The notes: generated from the sequence alone by a model not told the origin. Counted from the first letter of the stretch, positions 20,774 to 31,228 are shown. The stretch: DNA of 64,000 nt from Cribrihabitans_A neustonicus (GCF_048820895.1 NZ_JBMERQ010000001.1:310001-374000); one strand, 5' to 3'. Numbers and translations: made by a program.

Positions 20774-20877
20774 GCTGCAAATCCGTCGTCAAAAAAAGGG
20801 GGGCGGCCCGGCGCCGGTGCTGGCCATGGTGTTGAGAAAACAGGTGGAATATGCCCCCGGCAGGTCAAAATTGCGAC

Positions 20878-20909
20878 AAAAAAGCGCCCCGTCGCGGGAA
20901 CGGGGCGCT
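20878..20909 (-). terminator. Rho-independent terminator after purB
   Basis: On the minus strand a 9-bp GC stem (20901-20909 with 20883-20891) is followed by six T. It lies 28 bases past the purB stop. Confidence 0.88.
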
Positions 20910-20936
20910 GGCAGATCCGGGCGGAGGCGGGCAGGC

Positions 20937-22241
<1,305 letters not shown>

Positions 22242-22536
22242 GGGCGGAGGCACCTCTTGCAAGTTGGGCTGCAGATGCCGCGCGTCTTAGAGGAGGCGGC
22301 GGCAGACAGCAAGGCTGGGCAGCCGGTGTGAGGCAGTTTGCCCGGGGCCGCTGCTTGATGCCATGGCCCGACAAGTGCCGCGGCGGCAGCCGCAGGAGCG
22401 GGGCGCCGTGCGCGCACGGCGCGCGGCCCAAGGCCGCTGCCGCTGCATCTGCGATGCAGGGGCCGGGCGCGGGAGGGGCCCGCTGCGCGTTCTGGCGCTG
22501 AGGGGAGGGCGTTGCCCGCCGTTCGCCCTGCGGGGC

Positions 22537-23760
22537 TCAGTCCTGTGTTTCGTCAAGTTCCGTGATGACCTTGGCGCCGCTTTCCAGCGTGCGGTGCACC
22601 GGGCATTTGCCGGCGATCTCCAGCAGTTTTTCGCGCTGGGCGGCAGTCAAATCCCCTCGCAGGCGGATCACCCGGGTGAACTGGTCGATCTTGGCAGGCC
22701 CCGTGGGCTGGGCGTCCTGCGCGTGCACCTTGTCGTGGCTGATATCGACGCTGATGCCCTCGAGCGGCCAGCCCTTGCGGCGGGCGTACATCCGCAGCGT
22801 CATCGAGGTGCAGGCGCCAAGCCCTGCGGAGATGAAACCGTAAGGCGTCATCCCGCGGTTGCTGCCGCTATAGGCCAGCGGCTCGTCCGCGTAGGTGTGG
22901 TGCGCAGGGCCCCATTGCACGTCCTGCAGGAAGCCGTCGGGATCGGCTTCGCTCACCCTGAGGATGCCTTCCGGCGCGCCGGGGGGCGGGGCAGGGGGCG
23001 TCATTTCCACGTATCGCGCGGCCCAGGCGGCAATCACTTCGGCGGCATATTCGGCATCCCGCGCGCGGCTGATCAGGTGGTCGGCGTCATCGAGGGTGAC
23101 AAAGCTCTTCGGATGTTTGGCGGCCGCGAATATGGCGGCGGCATTGTCGATGCCGACGGTCTCATCCCGCGGCGCGTGCAGCACCAGCAGTGCCGCCTTG
23201 AGCCCGGCAACCGCCTCTGCCAGGTTGGCGGCGGAGATATCCTCGACAAACTCGCGGCCAATCGTGAAGGGCCGTCCGCCGAGACAGACCTCGGCGCGGC
23301 CCTTTTCGCGGATTTCCGGCAGGGCGGCTTCGAAGTGGTGCGTGACGTGGCCGGGATCAAAAGGCGCAGCCAGCGTCACCACGGCCTTGACCGAGGGAAT
23401 GCCCGCCCGTGCGCGCAGCACCGCCGCGCCGCCAAGCGAATGGCCGATCAGGAGGTCAGGCGCCATGCCGCGGCCTGCGAGATACTGCGCGGCCGCCACA
23501 AGGTCGGCGACGTTGGAGGTGAAGGAGGTGTTTTCGAACTCGCCCTCGGAATGGCCAAGCCCGGTGAAATCGAAGCGCAGCACCGCAATCCCCATCGCCG
23601 CCAGCCGCCCGGCAATGCGCCGCGCGGCGGGGATATCCTTGGAGCAGGTGAAGCAATGGGCAAAGAGTGCCGTGGCCAGAACCGGCCCCTCGGGCAGGTC
23701 CAGCCGCGCCGCGAGCGAAGTGCCGCCGCGGCCGGGAAAGGTGATGCGTTCTGCGGGCAT
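22537..23760 (-). CDS. Bifunctional alpha/beta hydrolase-OsmC family protein
   Basis: A 407-residue fusion. Residues 1-250 form an alpha/beta hydrolase with the nucleophile elbow GHSLGG and a likely Asp/His pair (HAPRDETV, LDDADHLIS). Residues 270-407 form an OsmC/Ohr-like domain with its two redox cysteines in LGACTSMTLRMYARRKG and GKCPVHRTLE. OsmC proteins reduce organic hydroperoxides. The two-domain layout is a known family, so this is not a frameshift artefact. The ATG at 23760 is preceded by AAAGGCGA and removes an unlikely upstream extension. Confidence 0.9.
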   Translation of the reverse strand: MPAERITFPGRGGTSLAARLDLPEGPVLATALFAHCFTCSKDIPAARRIAGRLAAMGIAVLRFDFTGLGHSEGEFENTSFTSNVADLVAAAQYLAGRGMAPDLLIGHSLGGAAVLRARAGIPSVKAVVTLAAPFDPGHVTHHFEAALPEIREKGRAEVCLGGRPFTIGREFVEDISAANLAEAVAGLKAALLVLHAPRDETVGIDNAAAIFAAAKHPKSFVTLDDADHLISRARDAEYAAEVIAAWAARYVEMTPPAPPPGAPEGILRVSEADPDGFLQDVQWGPAHHTYADEPLAYSGSNRGMTPYGFISAGLGACTSMTLRMYARRKGWPLEGISVDISHDKVHAQDAQPTGPAKIDQFTRVIRLRGDLTAAQREKLLEIAGKCPVHRTLESGAKVITELDETQD

Positions 23761-23911
23761 GACTGTCGCCTTTGTTATCGTCCTCCCCGCTAGAGTGAGG
23801 GCGCGGGCGGGCGCGAACAAGGCAGGCCATGCCAGCGTCACGGGAGTGTGAAAACGGGCGAGGCGCCGCAGGATGTCCCGGAGCCTCCCCCATTGGAGGC
23901 CCCGGCGGGCC

Positions 23912-25255
23912 TCAGCCCGCGCCGCTCAGGGCCGCATCGAACGGGTAGCGCGTGAGGTTCTCGTAACCGTCCTCGGTTATCAGCACCTGATCCTCGAGCT
24001 TTATGGAGAAATCGCCGCCCTCGGGGCTTACCAGCGCCTCGACGCAAAGCACCATGCCCGGCTCCAGGTCGTAGTCGAAGGCGCCCTCGACCATGCGGTC
24101 GGGGTATGCGACCAGCGGCCACTCGTCGCACAAGCCCACGCCATGCATCATGCAGCCATACTTCTGCGCCTGGAACTGCGTGTCGAGCTGATGGCACCGG
24201 CGCGACAGCTCCTCGATGTTCACGCCCGGGCGCAGCATCTCCATGTTGTGGCGGATGTGCTCCAGCCCGTGCTGCATGGCATAGACCATGTCGGCGCGCG
24301 GCGCGGCATCGCCGATCCACCAGCTGCGCGAGATGTCGATGCATATGCCGTAGGCGCCGACCAGATCTGTGTCGAAGCTGATGATCTCGTTGTTCTGGAT
24401 GATGCGGGGGCCGCACTCCTGGAACCAGGGGTTGGTGCGCGGGCCGGAGGCCAGCAGGCGGGTCTCGATCCACTCGCCGCCGCGGCGGATGTTCTCGGCA
24501 TGGAGCACCGCCCAGACGTCATCTTCGGAGATGCCGCCGCCGGGGATGTTTTCGCGCGCAAACCGCTCCATCGCTGCCACCGCGGTTTCGCAGGCGTGGT
24601 GGGCGCAGCGCATGGCCAGGATCTCGTCCGGGCCTTTGACGGCGCGGCATTTCTCGGTCAGCTCCTCGCCCGGGTGGATCTCGAAACCCTGCGCTTCAAG
24701 CGCGCGCAGACCGTGCAGCATCACCTTGTCGACCGCGAGGCGTTTGTTGGTGCCGCTGTGCTCCTCCAGCAGCACGCGCACCTCGTTGGAGAACGTGTCG
24801 GCGGCCACGCTGATTTTGTCGCCGCGGTCGAAGTAGAACAGATCGGCGCCCGCGCGCTGCTCGCGGACCAAGGGGTTGAAGGTGCTGAGGAAGGGCGACT
24901 GCTTGTAATCCCAGAGCACCATGTAGCCGTCGGCGCAGATAAGGAGCGCGCGGAACGGGTTGTGGGTGTTCCAGAGCTGCATGTTGGTGGAATCGGTAGC
25001 GTAGCGGATGTTGAGCGGATCAAAGAGCAGGAGGCCCGCATAACCCCGGTCATTGATGAAGCGGGTAAGCCGCTGCCAGCGGTACTGCCGCATTGCCTGC
25101 AGGTCCGGCAGTGCAAGACCCGCGGCCTCCCATTCGCGGAAGGCCAGCTGGGTCGGGCCGATCTCGATCCGGTTATTGTCGTTCGGGGTGTTGTCGCCGA
25201 GACGCGCGCCCCGGGCGGGGTCGATCTTGCGGGTATCCCGGTAATGCTCGTTCAT
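23912..25255 (-). CDS. dddP: Dimethylsulfoniopropionate lyase DddP
   Basis: A 447-residue DMSP lyase of the M24 (creatinase/aminopeptidase) fold, which cleaves DMSP to dimethyl sulfide and acrylate. The length equals that of known DddP proteins. All six metal ligands described for Ruegeria DddP are at the same positions here: D295, D297, D307, H371, E406 and E421. MNEHYRDTRKIDPARGA is the DddP start; the ATG at 25255 has GAGGGAGG upstream, and the 104 codons further up are rejected. It is divergent from a DUF3445 gene. Confidence 0.97.
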   Translation of the reverse strand: MNEHYRDTRKIDPARGARLGDNTPNDNNRIEIGPTQLAFREWEAAGLALPDLQAMRQYRWQRLTRFINDRGYAGLLLFDPLNIRYATDSTNMQLWNTHNPFRALLICADGYMVLWDYKQSPFLSTFNPLVREQRAGADLFYFDRGDKISVAADTFSNEVRVLLEEHSGTNKRLAVDKVMLHGLRALEAQGFEIHPGEELTEKCRAVKGPDEILAMRCAHHACETAVAAMERFARENIPGGGISEDDVWAVLHAENIRRGGEWIETRLLASGPRTNPWFQECGPRIIQNNEIISFDTDLVGAYGICIDISRSWWIGDAAPRADMVYAMQHGLEHIRHNMEMLRPGVNIEELSRRCHQLDTQFQAQKYGCMMHGVGLCDEWPLVAYPDRMVEGAFDYDLEPGMVLCVEALVSPEGGDFSIKLEDQVLITEDGYENLTRYPFDAALSGAG

Positions 25256-25413
25256 GGCACGCCTCCCTCGCTGCACAGTCCTGTCCAGACTGGCTTGCGG
25301 TTGTGGCGCCTGCGCGGCTGGATGCGACCCCCCAAGCGGTCGTTTCCGGGCTTTTCGGGCCCGGATGCATCTGGCGGGCTGGATTTTGCGGGGACGGCTG
25401 TTATGCCGGAGGG

Positions 25414-26166
25414 ATGACGCCGATTCTTCAGAAACGCCTGCCCTACGATCCGCTTCAGGTTCGGAAGCTGCCAGGAATCCAGCCGCTTGCGCCCGAGATC
25501 TGGCTTGTGCCTGATGACGCTTTTGCCGGTCAGATGGCCGAACGCGAGCGGCTGCTGGCCGGCGCACGCGGCGATGTTCTGCGGCTGGACGCGGACGCGA
25601 TGGCGGCGGCGCAGGAACTGCTGGAGATGGCGGCGGAGGCGGTCGATCCCGGCTCGACGGCGGAAGGGCGGGTGACGCGGGCGGATGGCGTTGAGGTCAC
25701 GCTCGACCGCGAAGACCCGCTGGGCAGCCTGGGGCGGATCACCCAGCAGGATTTCTGCATCCTGCAAAAGCCCGAGGGCGCCGCCGAACACGTGCTTACC
25801 GGCGCGGTGCTGTGTTTCCCGGCAAGCTGGACGCTGGCGGAAAAATTCATGCGTCCGCTCACCGCTATTCACATTCCGGTGGAGAGCTACGACGCGGGGC
25901 TGGCGGCGCGGGTGCAGCGGCTGTTCGACGGGGTGCAGCCGGGGCGGCCGCTGTGGCGGTTCAACGCGCTCTGGTATCACGACCCCACGCTGCACCAGCC
26001 GCGCAGCGAGCATGCGCCGCGCGCGCAGCCGCCCGAGGGGCAGGCGCAATATCTGCGCAGCGAGAAGCAGGCGATCCACCGGCTGCCGCGGACCCGGGCG
26101 GTGGTGTTTTCGATCCACACTTCCGTGGTGGCGCGGCAGGATCTGCCCGCGGCGACGGCGGGCTGA
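25414..26166 (+). CDS. DUF3445 protein (heme-dependent oxidative N-demethylase-like)
   Basis: A 250-residue protein of the DUF3445/HODM alpha-subunit-like family. Named members are heme proteins that oxidatively demethylate secondary amines; most homologues are uncharacterised. Family features are PY-D-PLQVRKLPGIQPL, the QQDFCILQ segment, LTGAVLCFPASWTLAEKFMRPLTAIHIPV and a C-terminal LPRTRAVVFSIHT. The ATG at 25414 directly follows GGAGGG, a short spacing, so a nearby start is possible. It is divergent from dddP with 158 bases between. Confidence 0.82.
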   Translation: MTPILQKRLPYDPLQVRKLPGIQPLAPEIWLVPDDAFAGQMAERERLLAGARGDVLRLDADAMAAAQELLEMAAEAVDPGSTAEGRVTRADGVEVTLDREDPLGSLGRITQQDFCILQKPEGAAEHVLTGAVLCFPASWTLAEKFMRPLTAIHIPVESYDAGLAARVQRLFDGVQPGRPLWRFNALWYHDPTLHQPRSEHAPRAQPPEGQAQYLRSEKQAIHRLPRTRAVVFSIHTSVVARQDLPAATAG

Positions 26167-26192
26167 CGGCAGCAGGCGCAGCCGGGCTGCGC

Positions 26193-27158
26193 CTACGGCA
26201 GAAGCGGCAGCGCGGCCTGTACCACGCCGGTTGTCTCGACGAAGAAGACGAGGAACGCCAGCATCAGCACCTGGCCTGCAAAGCGCATGTGGCCCGCAGG
26301 GGCAGAGCCGGTGGCGGGGCCGCGCAGCAGGGTACCCAGGCGCGGCAGCAGGGTGGAAAGGCGCATAAACGGCAGGGCCTTGCCAGACGCCGGGATGTGC
26401 GCGGGCTTTGCCGCTGTGTCAGGGCCAGCGTCCGGGCTGGCCGCCTGCAGCTGCCGCAGCACCTGCTCGCATTGCGCATCGATGCGCTGGGCGGCGAGTT
26501 CCACCGGCGCGAAACAGGCGCGGCCGCGCGGCCGGTTGCCGGAGGCTGCGTGCGGGGCGGAGGCGCACTCGGGCTTGGGCGGGACACGGGCAGGCTGGAC
26601 GCGGGACGGCCGCCGCATGCGCCGGGCGGGCCGCGCAGAAAGCTGACCGCTGGCCTCGAGAAACTGTTCACCGGTTAGCAGCACTCCGGTTCCGAGCCAT
26701 TCGACAGAGGTTGCCTCAAGCTCTGGCACCAGCTGGCGCAGCAGCCCGGCCAGCACCGTCTGAGCGTCCTCACGGGCCTGCGGCGTACCGCTTTCGGGCA
26801 GCACCGAGAGGTCGAGCAGCGCTGCGGGCTGCAACAGGTCGGACCTCTGCTGGCGGCTGGGGGTGAGGGCGGGCCTGCGCAGGCGCATCTGCACTTCGAA
26901 GCCCGTACAGAGCAGGCGCATTCCGGGGGCTGCCCCTTCAGCATCGGGCACCGCAGTGATTCCGGCGCCTTCCAGAGCTTTGGCAACAGCATCGATCGCC
27001 TGGACGAAAGTGGCGCTGCCGCCGTCTTCCAGCCCCAGTCGGCCCGTGGCACCACCGGCCGACTCGGCCTCCGGCTTGCCCGTGCCGCTGGATACCCGGC
27101 TGCCACTCTGGCTGCCCGGCTGCTTGATGTCTTCTGCCACTGCTGCACCTGTTGCCAC
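26193..27158 (-). CDS. Hypothetical protein with a C-terminal membrane helix
   Basis: I do not recognise this 321-residue protein. It has a low-complexity Gly/Ser N-terminus (1-45), a mixed alpha/beta stretch (50-170), a Pro/Arg/Ala-rich linker with several Cys (about 175-255), and one C-terminal hydrophobic helix (about 297-318), suggesting a tail-anchored protein. It starts with GTG at 27158, preceded by GGAGGA at ideal spacing. An AT-richer stretch from 27180 to 27300 probably carries its promoter. It ends 26 bases from the DUF3445 gene, in convergent orientation. Confidence 0.6.
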   Translation of the reverse strand: MATGAAVAEDIKQPGSQSGSRVSSGTGKPEAESAGGATGRLGLEDGGSATFVQAIDAVAKALEGAGITAVPDAEGAAPGMRLLCTGFEVQMRLRRPALTPSRQQRSDLLQPAALLDLSVLPESGTPQAREDAQTVLAGLLRQLVPELEATSVEWLGTGVLLTGEQFLEASGQLSARPARRMRRPSRVQPARVPPKPECASAPHAASGNRPRGRACFAPVELAAQRIDAQCEQVLRQLQAASPDAGPDTAAKPAHIPASGKALPFMRLSTLLPRLGTLLRGPATGSAPAGHMRFAGQVLMLAFLVFFVETTGVVQAALPLLP

Positions 27159-27431
27159 TGTCCGGATCCTCCATTCAGCTGTCTTCCTAACGAAAGCTTA
27201 AATGGGGAAATGGCTGAAAGTGAGGCGGGGGGCGGCGCCTGCTTGGCAGCGAGGTGCGAACCACGAGGCTGCATCAAATTTTAAGAAAAGCTGCGCCATT
27301 TCAACATCCTGGCTGGAGCGGTTGCGGCGGAGCCGGGGCAAATGGGGCGCAAGCGTGGCGGCGCAGGGCCATATTGCTGCCCAGAACCGGTTCCCGCACC
27401 CGCCCTGCCGGGAATCGCGCGCCGTCCGGCC

Positions 27432-28238
27432 TTACCGGCTGATCTGCGCGCCCATGATCGCAAGGGACTGCTGGTAGACGCTGGCGGCGTTCCACTCCTT
27501 CAGGACCGGGTAGTTCGGCTCGCCCGGCTGATAGCCCTTGCCCGGCTGCCAGCCCTTCTGGCGCAGGTAATTCGCGGTGGAGGCCAGCGCATCGCCCTTG
27601 TTGTAGAAATCCACCCGGCCGTTGCCGTCCCAGTCGACGCCGTACTTCAGCGCATTGCCGGGCAGGAACTGTGTGTGGCCCAGCTCGCCATGCTTGGCGC
27701 CCAGCGTCGCCCCGGTAAGGGCGCCCTGGTCCACCAGCTTCAGCGCGCCGAGCGCATGGGGGCGGAAAAAGTCCGAGCGGCGGCAGTCATAGGTCAGTGT
27801 CACGATCGCCGAGACCACACGGCTGTCGCCCATGAAGTTGCCAAAGGCGGTCTCCATCCCGTGAATGGCGATCAGCACGCCAGCGGGCACCCCAAAGCGG
27901 CGCTCCAGCGCGGCAAAGAAATCCCGGTTGCGCGCCAAGTGCTTGCGGCCCTGCGCCACGATGGTGGCGGAGCCGCGGATCTGCATGAACTTCTCCAGCG
28001 AGTACTTGAAGCTCTTCTGGTTGCGGTCGGCTGAGATGGTGCGGCTGGCGTAGCGCGCCTCGGCCAGCGCCTGCAGGCCGCGGGCGCCGACACCGGCGCG
28101 CTGTGCCTCCTGCGCGAAGCGCTGCTTCCAGGCGTCGAACCCGGCGGCGGAGTTGCCGCAGGCGGCGGCCAGCGCGGGCGCGGCGGCGAGCGTGGAGATC
28201 AGGCAGGACAGCAGGGCAGGGGCCAGCAGGCGGCGCAT
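27432..28238 (-). CDS. Lytic murein transglycosylase (MltB family)
   Basis: A 268-residue exported peptidoglycan lyase. It has a signal peptide (RRLLAPALLSCLISTLAAAPALA), then the MltB-type catalytic domain with the glutamate in HGMETAFGN and the GELGHTQFLPGNALKYGVDWDGNGRVDFYNKGDALASTANYL block. It cleaves glycan strands to 1,6-anhydro ends. I chose the ATG at 28238; an ATG four codons earlier is also possible. A canonical calcium-binding-like DWDGNGRVDFYN loop is visible. Confidence 0.92.
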   Translation of the reverse strand: MRRLLAPALLSCLISTLAAAPALAAACGNSAAGFDAWKQRFAQEAQRAGVGARGLQALAEARYASRTISADRNQKSFKYSLEKFMQIRGSATIVAQGRKHLARNRDFFAALERRFGVPAGVLIAIHGMETAFGNFMGDSRVVSAIVTLTYDCRRSDFFRPHALGALKLVDQGALTGATLGAKHGELGHTQFLPGNALKYGVDWDGNGRVDFYNKGDALASTANYLRQKGWQPGKGYQPGEPNYPVLKEWNAASVYQQSLAIMGAQISR

Positions 28239-28334
28239 CGGAAACCTCATGTGCAGCGACTCGTCATCTGCCACCGACCCTACCGCGGTGGGCGCGGCTG
28301 TCGACCGGGAATTGCCGCAATCCGGTCCCAGCGC

Positions 28335-29597
28335 TCAAGCAAAGGCGGCATCAGCCGACAGGGCCAGCCCGTCCGCCACCGCCGTCATCGCGTTTTCCGT
28401 GTCAATCCGGGCAGTTGCGCAGAGATCCTGCAGTTCCGCCTGTAGCGGCAGCAAAAGCGAAGAGCCGCCGGCCATCACGATCCGGTCCACTGCGCCGGCG
28501 GAAATCCCCGCCATCTTCAGCGTCTCGAGCGCGCAGGCGCGGATCGCGGCGGTCTGCTCGGCAAGGGTTTCGCGCAGTGCCGCGCCGTCAAGCGGCCGCG
28601 ACAGCCCGCGCTGCAGGAGACCCAGCGCAATGGCGCCTGCGCCGCCACCCTCGCGGTTGGCGGCAATCTTGCCGCGCTCCACCGCAAAGGCGAGATCGTG
28701 GCCCAGCTCCTCCTCCAGCACAGCGACCAGCCGCGCGAGCTTCTCCGGCTCCTCCGCATGGGCGGCGAGATCGCGGGCGGCGCGGCGGCTTTCGGGGCTG
28801 TAGAGAAAGGGGATCATCTGCCAGGTGGCGAGATCGTTGAAGATGCGGTTCGGCGCGGGCAGGCTGCCGCCGCCGAAAGTATTGCGGATCTGACTTCCGC
28901 GGCCCAGAAGCGGCATCACGTGCGCAATGCTGAGCTGGCGGTCGAAATCAGTGCCGCCCAGCGGCAGACCGTGGGAGGCGAGGATGCGGAAGCGGCCCTC
29001 GGCGTCCTGCTCAAACGCAGTGAAGTCCGAGGTGCCGCCGCCGATGTCGGCCACCAGGCCCAGGCTGGTGCCAGTGGCGGCCGCAGGGGCCGCCGCCCGC
29101 AGTGCCGCTTCGGGCTCAAACATGAAGGCCACATCCTGAAACCCCGCCTCCAGGTAGCAGGCGCGCAGGTCAGCTTCGGCCCGGGCGTCGCGCCCGGCAT
29201 CGGCAGAGTGGAAATGCACCGGCCGGCCGGAGAGTGCATGGGTGAACTCCGTGTGCGCCGCGGTTTCGGCCCGCGCTTTCAGCTCCGCCAGGAAGCGTGC
29301 GATGATCTTTGCAAAGCTCAGCCGCTCGCCGTTGATGCGGCGCTCCTCGTGCAGGAGGGATGTGCCGAGCAGGCTTTTCAGCGCCCGCATGAAACGGCCT
29401 TCCTCGCCTTCGGTCAGCGCGCGGGTGGCACTGTGGCCGATGCGCATGGCGCGCGGGCTTTCAGCAAAAAACACCGCGGTAGGCAGGGTGGGCTCCCCCG
29501 GCTCCATTTCCACCAGCCAGGGGCGGCCCGCCACCGCCACGCCCGCTGCGGAGTTGGAGGTGCCGAAATCGATGCCGAGGGTGCGGGGGGCGGTCAT
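28335..29597 (-). CDS. Hsp70 family protein (YegD-like)
   Basis: A 420-residue actin/Hsp70-fold ATPase lacking the substrate-binding domain of DnaK, similar to E. coli YegD. Phosphate 1 motif GIDFGTSNSAAGV and phosphate 2 motif ADIGGGTSDFT are intact, and the adenosine motif IVMAGGSSLLLPLQ is near the end. It should bind ATP, but its client role is unknown. The ATG at 29597 has GGAGCAG upstream. It is divergent from a NYN-domain gene. Confidence 0.9.
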   Translation of the reverse strand: MTAPRTLGIDFGTSNSAAGVAVAGRPWLVEMEPGEPTLPTAVFFAESPRAMRIGHSATRALTEGEEGRFMRALKSLLGTSLLHEERRINGERLSFAKIIARFLAELKARAETAAHTEFTHALSGRPVHFHSADAGRDARAEADLRACYLEAGFQDVAFMFEPEAALRAAAPAAATGTSLGLVADIGGGTSDFTAFEQDAEGRFRILASHGLPLGGTDFDRQLSIAHVMPLLGRGSQIRNTFGGGSLPAPNRIFNDLATWQMIPFLYSPESRRAARDLAAHAEEPEKLARLVAVLEEELGHDLAFAVERGKIAANREGGGAGAIALGLLQRGLSRPLDGAALRETLAEQTAAIRACALETLKMAGISAGAVDRIVMAGGSSLLLPLQAELQDLCATARIDTENAMTAVADGLALSADAAFA

Positions 29598-29809
29598 GGT
29601 CTGCTCCTGTGGGACGTGCGGAAGCCGGCCTGCGTACAGCGGTGCCGCAGGCGGATCAAGCCCTTCTGCGGTGCACGGCAGCGCTGGCGGCAGGTTGGTC
29701 TTGCCAAGCCCGGCCCGCTTCGCATACTGCGGGGTTTACCATTGGCACCGGGGGCTTGCGGCTCCCGGCGCTGCCTTCCCCTCCAGCGACGAACGGACTG
29801 GTGACAGCC

Positions 29810-30547
29810 ATGGCCCAAGCCACGAAATCCCCCCTTCTAGCAGTGCTGATCGACGCCGATAACATCTCTGCCAAATTCGCCGAGGCGATGTTCGAGGAGA
29901 TTGCCTCCTTCGGCGAGGCCAGCATCCGCCGCATCTACGGCGACTTTGCCGGCGGCGGGCCGCAGGGCTGGAACAAGGACAAGCTGGCCTCGCTCGCCAT
30001 CGTGCCGCACCAGCAGTTTGCCCATACAACCGGCAAAAACGCGTCGGACATCGCGCTGGTGATCGACGCCATGGACATCCTGCATTCGGGCCGCTTCGAC
30101 GGTTTCGTGCTGATCTCCTCGGACAGCGATTTCACCCGTCTAGCCAGCCGCATCCGCGAGCAGGGGCTGGATGTCTACGGCATGGGCATGCGCAAGACGC
30201 CCGCGGCCTTCGTGAAAGCCTGCAAGCGGTTCATCTATGTAGAGAACCTGGTGGAGGAAGCAGGCAAGCCGAAACCGAAGGCGGCGAAGGCCGATGCGCC
30301 CGGGGCCGCTGCCGAGCCGGTGCTGAAGGACCCCGCCAAGCTGGTGATCCGCGCGATGGATGCGATCGACCAGGAGGACGAATGGTATCCGCTGGGCCAG
30401 ATCGGCCAGTACATCACCAAGGCGGCGCCGGATTTCGACACCCGCAGCTATGGCAAGCGCAAGCTGAGCGACCTGATCAATTCGCTGAAGATTTTCGAGA
30501 CCCGCAAGGGCGAGGGCAACCAGCTCCTGGTGCGCCGCCTGGACTGA
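29810..30547 (+). CDS. NYN domain protein with C-terminal OST-HTH/LOTUS domain
   Basis: A 245-residue protein. Residues 1-150 form a NYN (PIN-like) nuclease domain with the acidic residues in VLIDADNIS, ASDIALVIDAMD and SSDSDF, so it is predicted to be a metal-dependent RNase. An Ala/Pro linker leads to an OST-HTH/LOTUS-like domain (about 175-245), an RNA-binding winged helix. The substrate is unknown. The ATG at 29810 gives the usual family start; further-upstream starts lie in the divergent promoter region with the Hsp70-like gene. Confidence 0.88.
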   Translation: MAQATKSPLLAVLIDADNISAKFAEAMFEEIASFGEASIRRIYGDFAGGGPQGWNKDKLASLAIVPHQQFAHTTGKNASDIALVIDAMDILHSGRFDGFVLISSDSDFTRLASRIREQGLDVYGMGMRKTPAAFVKACKRFIYVENLVEEAGKPKPKAAKADAPGAAAEPVLKDPAKLVIRAMDAIDQEDEWYPLGQIGQYITKAAPDFDTRSYGKRKLSDLINSLKIFETRKGEGNQLLVRRLD

Positions 30548-30605
30548 ATCGCGGAGGGCTTCCCGCCGGCCCGGCCGCAAGCCGCGCCGCTCCCCCAATA
30601 GCGCT

Positions 30606-30623
30606 GCGGCCTTGTTCCGCGCT
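30606..30623 (+). repeat. Family A fragment A6
   Basis: An 18-base stretch identical (in reverse complement) to the AGCGCGGAACAAGGCCGC end of copy A4, without the rest of the element. It lies between the NYN gene and cspA, which are convergent. Confidence 0.4.
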
Positions 30624-30729
30624 CGGCGTCAGCCGCAATCGGGCGTTTGGCGCAGTTACGCCGGGAATGGCCCGGCGCGCCGTTTTCCAGTGCGGGGAAG
30701 CCAGCCGGGAGAATATCCGGCCAGCGCAT

Positions 30730-30760
30730 AAAAAAACACGGGGCGCGCAAACGCCCCGTG
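30730..30760 (-). terminator. Rho-independent terminator after cspA
   Basis: On the minus strand, a 9-bp GC stem (30752-30760 with 30737-30745) is followed by seven T. It is 43 bases past the cspA stop. Confidence 0.9.
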
Positions 30761-30803
30761 CCGGATACCGCCCGGAGCGCTAGGGCGCCCCGGCAGGACT
30801 GGC

Positions 30804-31010
30804 TTACGCCAGTTCCAGGTTTGTCGCGGATTCGCGGCCGTCGCGGCCGGCTTCGATTTCGAAGGTGACGGCCTGGCCGTCCTTCAGGTCACGCAGGCCT
30901 GCGCGCTCAACCGCGGAGATGTGCACGAACACGTCGTTCGAGCGGCCGTCCGCCTCGATGAAGCCGAAGCCTTTGGTTGCGTTGAACCATTTCACTTTGC
31001 CAGTGGCCAT
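30804..31010 (-). CDS. Cold shock domain protein
   Basis: A 68-residue single cold shock domain (OB fold) that binds single-stranded RNA and DNA. Both RNA-binding motifs are visible: KGFGFIE (RNP1) and VFVHIS (RNP2). AAGGAA lies about 9 bases before the ATG. The untranslated region back to the glnA terminator is about 160 bases, long enough for the thermosensing leaders known for csp genes, but I see no defined structure. Whether this paralogue is cold-induced cannot be told. Confidence 0.95.
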   Translation of the reverse strand: MATGKVKWFNATKGFGFIEADGRSNDVFVHISAVERAGLRDLKDGQAVTFEIEAGRDGRESATNLELA

Positions 31011-31174
31011 GGAGAAGTTCCTTTTCCTTTGTATCGCCCGCGGGATGCGGCGATCCGGTAGCCCAACGTCGAATGCTGAGCCGTAAGGAACAGGAGTCGA
31101 GAGATAGAATACAGAGCCCATATGCCTGCGCGCGGCGGGTTTGGCAAGGAAAATCGCTGGCCTGCAACCGGCAG

Positions 31175-31204
31175 CAAAGAAAGGGCGCCCGTGCGGGGCG
31201 CCCT
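31175..31204 (-). terminator. Rho-independent terminator after glnA
   Basis: On the minus strand, a 9-bp stem (31196-31204 with 31182-31190) with a 5-base loop is followed by TTTCTTT. It lies 25 bases past the glnA stop. Confidence 0.88.
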
Positions 31205-31228
31205 GTGAACTTGCTGCTGCGGCCGGGA

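Noticed and set aside
22537..23760. The hydrolase-OsmC fusion read as a frameshift or assembly error
   Set aside because: This two-domain arrangement is a known protein family and both domains have their motifs in one clean frame.
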